Shown: in pieces, positions 58,389 through 64,000 of the stretch | Layout of the letters: every line of letters starts with the position of its first letter | How positions within the stretch are numbered: position 1 is the stretch's first letter | Source of the DNA: Ambrosia x helenae | Lineage: Eukaryota > Streptophyta > Magnoliopsida > Asterales > Asteraceae | Assembly: GCA_030844895.1 (NCBI GenBank) | Contig: CM061223.1 | Coordinates: forward strand, 6,434,676-6,498,675 | DNA: 64,000 bases | Direction of reading: 5' to 3' | Notes under the pieces: generated by a model | The model's input: the letters and a program-made list of their open reading frames with translations, nothing else | Told to the model about the DNA's origin: nothing | Database searches by the model: none | Translations under genes and position numbers: made by a program

Positions 58389-58767
58389 CAATAATCAACG
58401 ATGGGGGTAAATTCAGCAACGAAAAACAGGTAATTAAAAGTTCAACGATTCATATAGTTATAGGATCGAAAGGAAAACATAAATTAACGATGAAATTAAA
58501 CAAATTTAGGGTTATAAAACGCACCTCTTTCGACGTACGCCATTAAGATTATTATGAGAGCTTCTTCGTGTTCTTGGGTCTTCTAACGAACATATGGTTG
58601 GGACTTTGTGGGTAGAGAAGATTTTAGAATAATTGAGAAACTTAATTATTACGTGGCAAATTCTGATTTGTTAAATATTGTTGAAATGCTTTGGTAGATA
58701 ATACTTTTCGGTTTCTTTTACAATAAATATTAAAATATATCTATTTATGTTTTCTCTTGTACAATTA

Positions 58768-58936
58768 GGCTGTGGGGTGTGGTACCGACCACCTACGAAG
58801 CCACGTCGCCACCTTATCACCGAAGGGGAAAAGAGATAAAGAGAGAAATGGAAGAGAAGAGCTCGGGAAGGGGGGGGGGGTGTTCCCTGACGGTGGAGGT
58901 GCCACGTCTGCTCCCCATCTCCCACACCCCTCTGCC
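58768..58936. mobile_element. Tourist-like (PIF/Harbinger) MITE
   Basis: TTA duplication (58765-58767 and 58937-58939). Inverted ends GGCTGTGGGGTGTGG and CCCACACCCCTCTGCC. Related to the element at 19727-20009. Confidence 0.7.
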
Positions 58937-58939
58937 TTA

Positions 58940-59821
58940 TGCTCATTTATCGAAACCATTTGCATAAACACCCTACTTAATACTACATAAACACCACGCT
59001 TAATGTTACATAGTATATCCTATGACAAAAGATCAAATACAGATAAAGTTATCCTACAAAATGTGCGAAGTAAAGAAAAAACTCAAACACACTGTGGGAA
59101 AGTGGTAAATGCAGAGATTGACCATGAAGCTATGCAGATATGCCCATTGATGATCAATTAAGCTTGCGAATCATATTTGACAACTGCTTGATGATTAATT
59201 AAGGTTGTGAATCAGATTTGAAGGTTCTCAAATTGATCAGTTGACGCTCCTTCAAAATCGCAAATCTAAGGTTTTGAATGATGAATTGAAGTTTCCAAAT
59301 CATATTCGATTGTTCACTTGAGCCTTGCAAATTGGTTATGGCAATCAATTTGTAGTTATAGAGTGATTTATGAACCAATGTGATTTTGAAGTAGACTACT
59401 TGATGGAGTAGATAAGATAATTACTTTAGTAGAGTAATTATATAATTGCTCTAGTAGAGTAATTATCCTATCTTTTTCATCGTCGTCTATGTAATTACCC
59501 TAAGGTAACTATTTTAACATTATGCCACCACCCATTTTCTTTAATTTCTTCAATTCATACGCTTCTTACGGTAAAGTTATCTATACTTAATACTACATAT
59601 TATATCTTATACAATTGTGACCTTTTATTTTCTGTTAATTTCTTTCACTAAAACTTACTTTTTATAATTTTTATCCCAATTTTATGAATAAAAAATTCAT
59701 CTAGGATATCATACAAAAGAACATTACACAACTATGTAGATGAGCAAATATAAACACTGATTTCAACCATAAAACAAGCAACAATTATTATAAACATAAA
59801 CATTTTTTTATGTTCTTGATT
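58940..59821. other. Intergenic, no gene seen
   Basis: Short repeats of TAGAGTAATTAT near 59430-59470. No coding signal. Confidence 0.5.
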
Positions 59822-62766
59822 TTAGAGAGCATCAAGAATGATTTGAACTCCATGTTGGGGTCTCACCATGAAAACTTGAACAGGAGAATGCACATAATTT
59901 GGTGAGAGTTTAAACTTAAATCTTTGTAGAATCATGGCAAGTGCAGTCTTAGCTTCCACGAGTGCGAAATTTAAACCCACGCACGTCCGCGGTCCAAACC
60001 CAAATGGCAAGAATGCTGCTGGTGTGTTGTTTGTGGCTTTAGCTATGCCCCCTTCAAACCTATCTGGCTTGAACAGATGGACATCAACTCCCCATATATC
60101 AGGGTCATGATGAACTGCTAAAGGACAGATGTATAACTCCATGTTTGGAGGGAGGGTCATATTTCCTAACCGAACTTTCGTCTTGACTTTCCTCTTTAGC
60201 GCAGGAACCGGCGGGTATAATCTTAAAGCTTCATTAACGATCATGTTTATCTAAAAGAACATCAAAAGCAAAGAAGATGAACGCATAATTAGTTTTTGTG
60301 TAACAGTTTTAAGCAGATAATCATAAAAATGATGTTTTCATGACCAGACCAATCGTCGAACCAGCCGCCTTATCATAGCACTGGTTGGACCAGTTATAAA
60401 AACTAGATGACTCCATATATAATTTAAAAATCAAACATATAAATTTCAAATGAAATGGAAATAAAAATAACAAAACTTTATTTTTGTGTGGATTTACAAT
60501 ATTAATTCAGCTGAAGTCCTAAATAAATAAAAATAGAATTTAAACTTTTAAGTAGTTAATAGATCAATAATGATATTTTTAAAGGAAAAAGAACTTGAAA
60601 TCTGGTCTGACTGGTTCAAATACACACAACCGGACCAGACTAATTATGTGCCCGGATCCAATCTGGCTGGCTCTTCCAGTCCGGTTTTGAGAACACTGAT
60701 AAGATCCGCATAAACGATTGTCTGTAATGCTTGTTAGATATATAATGGCAGAGAAATAAATCAGCTAACTACTTTGTTTGCTACATATCCGTCTTATATA
60801 TCTATATCGCAGTTAAAACAATATCTACTAGGCGGTTTAGTTCTTTGAACAAGCCTCTTGATTAATAAAGAGTTATTGTTGTTACCGTATTGAATCTTGT
60901 GATTGAATCTTGATTAGGGTTTGTATTCCCCAAGACCTCCAACACTTCTTTTCGAGCTTTTTCTTGCCATTCAGGGTAAGTTGCTAAAAGAAAAACAGTC
61001 CATCCAAGTAAAGATGCAGTAGTTTCATGTCCTGCAAAATAAAAGGTTTTGCACTCGTCAATCACATCGTCCATAGAGATTCTTTTCAGGTTATCTTCAT
61101 CACGAGAAGCGACCAGCAATTCTCCGAGATAATCGTTTATGCCCGTGTCGATGCGCCCTTCTTCATCTCTTTTTCTTATGATCTCAAGAATGCAATCTTT
61201 GATGCCTTGTTCGAGTTTCTCAGACTCTTTGTCATCATCACTCTTAATCAACTCACTACACCAGCAAATGCATTAGATTAGCTGAATGATCACTGTAATT
61301 AATGAGATTAATTTGTTTAAGAGATTAACTGATGAACCTGATGCCCGGAAGCCGAATCTTATGTGAGTTTCTTGAAACATTAAGTGTTAGCTTCATCAGT
61401 ATGTCGAAAATTTTCTTCCCTTCTAAATAACTACTCCCAAACGCAGTTTTGGAAATGACATCTGATGTTAATACTCTAAATTCTTGAAATACTTCGAGTT
61501 CTTTCCCATCATGTTCTTTCCATCTTTGTAGCATTGTTTCGATGCTGGTAATCATTGCCGGGCTCATGCTCTAGAGATGCAAAACTAGTATCAAAATCTA
61601 ATGTTTTTGTTCATGTTCGTGTTTGTGAGATTGACTAAGTTTGAGTTTAAATGATATGTCTAGAAAGAGTATCTTGATCACCTTTCATTACAGGTGTCAA
61701 AACATAGAGTTAATTAGATAAGTTGGGTAACGGGTCAAAATATAGTAACTTTTTTTTACAGTAAATAAAAAGGGATCAAGTTAACTCAGTTTGACCTCTG
61801 TTTTATTTTCAAATCATTCTTTAACTGTTTAATTGTGAATTTGTGAAACTTCTCGGTTGGTATTTTTTTTTCATTAAAAATAAAAGGATAAATTAGATAA
61901 GGACGGTAGGTAGGCACGCAACATGGATTGAAAGAACCCTCTGAAGACTCGTGCACTCGACGCCCAAAGATGGACAAATGTCGTCTTCTGAGACGTTCTT
62001 CAGTCCAACTTTTTTTTTTTTTTTTTTTTTTGGAATTGAGAAATTTAATGTTCATTTTGTGAATGTTGATCAGTCAAATAGTATTTTGGTAATTTTCCTT
62101 TTGAAGAAAATTAAAAATGGTCATGAACACTTACTTTTAAGCTTTCGCCATGGAAGACACCATTGGCGAGCTTTCGAAGCTTCGTCCACTTATGACCTTT
62201 AGTCGACGAAAGCCCATCTCCTAACAGCTTCTTTGCATGGCCTTCAAGATCGATCTTTGGATAAACACCATCTTTGTTGTTCATAATTTCTTTAATCAAC
62301 TCAATTTCTGTAACCACCAATTGAGCTTGAGGACCATACCAATTCAAGTAGTTCCGTCCTGAATTCAAGAAATTCAAAAAAAAAAAAAAAAAAAATAACA
62401 ATAATAATAATAAAAAAAAATAAAAAAAATCAATATCCTCATAAACATGAGCATGAACTCCATACATATCAATTTCATACCAAATAAGTTGACCCATGTA
62501 TGAACATGAGGCATGATCCTCGGGAAGATCTCATGCGACAAACGATCCATTGGTTGACCCATAGATTGTTTTCGCATGTCGGAAATCTCTTTAGTGTTTC
62601 CATGGAGGAATGTGTAAGAAGGTCCTTTGATTCCTTGCAATCGCATGGCACGTTGTATAAGGATCAGCATCAAACACACTTTGTAAAGAAATTTAAGGAG
62701 CATCAGTACAAGGTACAGAAACATAAAACTAACTAGGATTGTTAGATACTTGTTCACAAAATCCAT
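59822..62766 (-). CDS. Cytochrome P450, CYP72 clan, CYP749A-like (513 aa)
   Basis: Five minus-strand exons: 62766-62481, 62358-62135, 61570-61338, 61255-60886 and 60250-59822, 1542 nt in phase, GT-AG throughout. Membrane-anchored heme monooxygenase, substrate unknown. It has an N-terminal anchor (about 9-29), LNWYGPQAQLVVTE at the start of exon 2, intact I-helix AGHETT (322-327), EALR (378-381), PDRF (433-436) and heme loop FGFGPRTCVG with Cys461. Exons 2, 3 and 5 have the same lengths (224, 233, 429) as in the paralogue at 52901. It looks closer to the CYP749A22 type, and all catalytic motifs are present. The exon-5 start ATA replaces the usual ATG codon (Ile for Met) and is harmless. Confidence 0.92.
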
Positions 62767-62809
62767 TTTCCCCTTAGATGAATTGATTAAGTGTTGTTTG
62801 GAGCAATTT

Positions 62810-62821
62810 GATATATATAGG
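62810..62821 (-). promoter_or_regulatory. TATA box of the minus-strand P450
   Basis: CCTATATATATC on the minus strand, about 45-55 bp before the ATG at 62766. Confidence 0.55.
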
Positions 62822-63669
62822 AGCAAATAATACCAAATGATTGAAATGTTAGATGTAATAAACACATCAAGAATTATATAAACACACACACATATATATA
62901 TTTACAATCATCAAAACTTATTTGTGAATTGTGTACATCTTCTTGGTTTTTGGCGAGTGAATCTTTAAATTTTATAAGAATTAATGAATAGGAAATGGTA
63001 ATCACTGTACTCTTCTTGATAAGGGACAGCCTTGTTGTCATGTTTTGAGATTTAAAAATCATTAATCACAATCTGCATAAGTTATTGAAAGAGACTTATA
63101 TTAAATTAACATGTGGATTTTCAAAATATATGACTAAAGGGAATATTATATAATATCAACTACTATCTATAAAAATATACTGGAACAACATACATGTACA
63201 TAACTAGTTTATAGTATGGTAACAGATAGGGAAGATCTTACCAAAAAAAAAAAATTAGGAAGCATATGAAAAAATTGTAGTCCAAATTAGGAGCGAGCGT
63301 ATTACAAGTGACCCGAACAAACCTGAAACCAGACTGAAGTGTAGTTGCTTTGGTGGTCTTCTGTTCCAGTTTTAATCTGGATCCAGTCTCGGTCTTGTCC
63401 TCAGTCTTTGCCCAAGGAAACCGGCATTATAGAGCCTGAACCGAATTGTAGGAGCAGTCTGCTTATTTACCTCAGTTTCATTGGTACTTAGTAGAAGCCA
63501 CAACTTCTGTAGTCTTATGCATATCAATCTTTGATGGTTCTTTTGATATTGGAACATCAACTTCCTCTTATTCAACAAGCTGGCATGAAAAAAGAAATAA
63601 AAAAAAAATCGATCATAAACGTCTTACTAGTTACTACAGACTATACACCAATGGACCACATGAAAGTGT
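62822..63669. other. Upstream region of the P450, no gene seen
   Basis: AT-rich. The frames at 62874-63062 and 63372-63578 are unrecognised. Confidence 0.5.
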
Positions 63670-63815
63670 TTTTTTTTTTTTTTTTTTCGTTATAATTTTC
63701 ATTCCATGACTGAAAAAATTACATCAAGATAGCGGGCAGGCAGGCAACAAGCTGCGCCGCCACCCTTTTCTGAATGGCAAAACCTAATCTACTAAAAACA
63801 TAATCTTGCCCACCG
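63670..63815 (-). mobile_element. 5'-truncated LINE-like 3' fragment with poly(A)
   Basis: ATCAAGATAGCGGGCAGG onward matches 10850-10930 and 23316-23395. The T run at about 63670-63689 is the poly(A) tail of a minus-strand insert. The coding part is only the last ~30 codons. Confidence 0.75.
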
Positions 63816-64000
63816 GTTAGGGAGTAAAAATATTCAAAAAATTCCTAAAAAACACAGTCACTAAGAGAATCCATCCCTCTACATTCATATATATTATAAA
63901 TGGTGGTTATTAAACATTGTGAATAAAAATCTGAGTTTTGGTCAGTTGAGGATATTGTAGAAGCATGTCATATATGCAGTATTAACTGGAAGAACAATTA

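Larger units (their letters stand above)
56740..58543 (-). pseudogene. Selenoprotein-K-like small membrane protein gene, one-base frameshift
   Basis: Four minus-strand exons: 58543-58525 (MAYVER), 57200-57097 (VVKSNRSIWRLRTIIDFFWAI, one membrane helix), 57000-56863 (MEKSDGYKKSSGSSKKW, then a Gly-rich segment) and 56777-56740 (SLPACGSCCGG, stop). Borders are GT-AG. The sum is 299 nt, one short of 100 codons. The frame breaks just after SSKKW, so the Gly/Pro-rich part (GPYGSGPRGPPRGLDNVRG) is read only in another frame and the original frame ends at a TAG. From memory, intact plant relatives are about 100 aa, Gly-rich, SelK-like ER proteins with Cys in place of selenocysteine. It could be a real lesion or a base error in the G-rich stretch. 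Confidence 0.72.

Overview
This is nuclear DNA of a flowering plant, and most likely a eudicot. It is AT-rich, has GT-AG introns and plant-specific gene families (S-protein homologue, CYP749A-type cytochrome P450, RING-H2 ligase), and is crowded with LTR retrotransposons, LINE-like pieces, SINEs, Helitrons and MITEs. An aster-family (Asteraceae) source is my guess from the retroelement flavour. It is inference, not something the sequence proves.

Layout. 1-10359 is a nest of retroelements: a broken Copia gag fragment, a long gypsy-type LTR with its leader and gag start, and the LTR of a Copia-like element split by a complete, very young, gene-less LTR element (5063-9876, target duplication TTTAG). 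10360-22460 holds a decayed LINE-like reverse-transcriptase tail, a long-TIR DNA element, Tourist-like MITEs, Helitron ends, SINEs and microsatellites, with no gene I can support. 22464-24147 is a four-exon RING-H2 ubiquitin-ligase gene (minus strand) with two retroposed inserts in one intron. 24671-26409 holds a MITE and a hAT element.

27036-48928 holds a dispersed tandem family I do not recognise. It has two intact-looking genes (162 and 388 aa), a third with a broken front end (360 aa) and a dead copy split by a SINE and by a complete Copia element (34899-39630). The proteins share a front motif, a variable number of hydrophobic repeats rich in serine, asparagine and phenylalanine, a membrane segment and a conserved tail of the form MMKAPG..-IS+..FE.NP..YFR.LR. 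This is the strongest candidate for something undescribed. Between the copies lie a foldback element, an L1-type fragment with a perfect 15-bp target duplication, a complete 766-bp Helitron, paired MITEs and a small secreted S-protein-homologue gene (45144-45569).

52901-62766 carries two five-exon CYP749A-like P450 genes in opposite orientation (plus 52901-55133; minus 59822-62766), with three of five exons of identical length. Between them is a selenoprotein-K-like small membrane protein gene (minus, 56740-58543) whose coding length is one base short. The window ends with another LINE-like 3' fragment.

I see no operon-like or pathway linkage. The two P450s are paralogues, and the membrane-repeat family is a local expansion. 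All exon borders were read by eye from splice consensus and reading frame.
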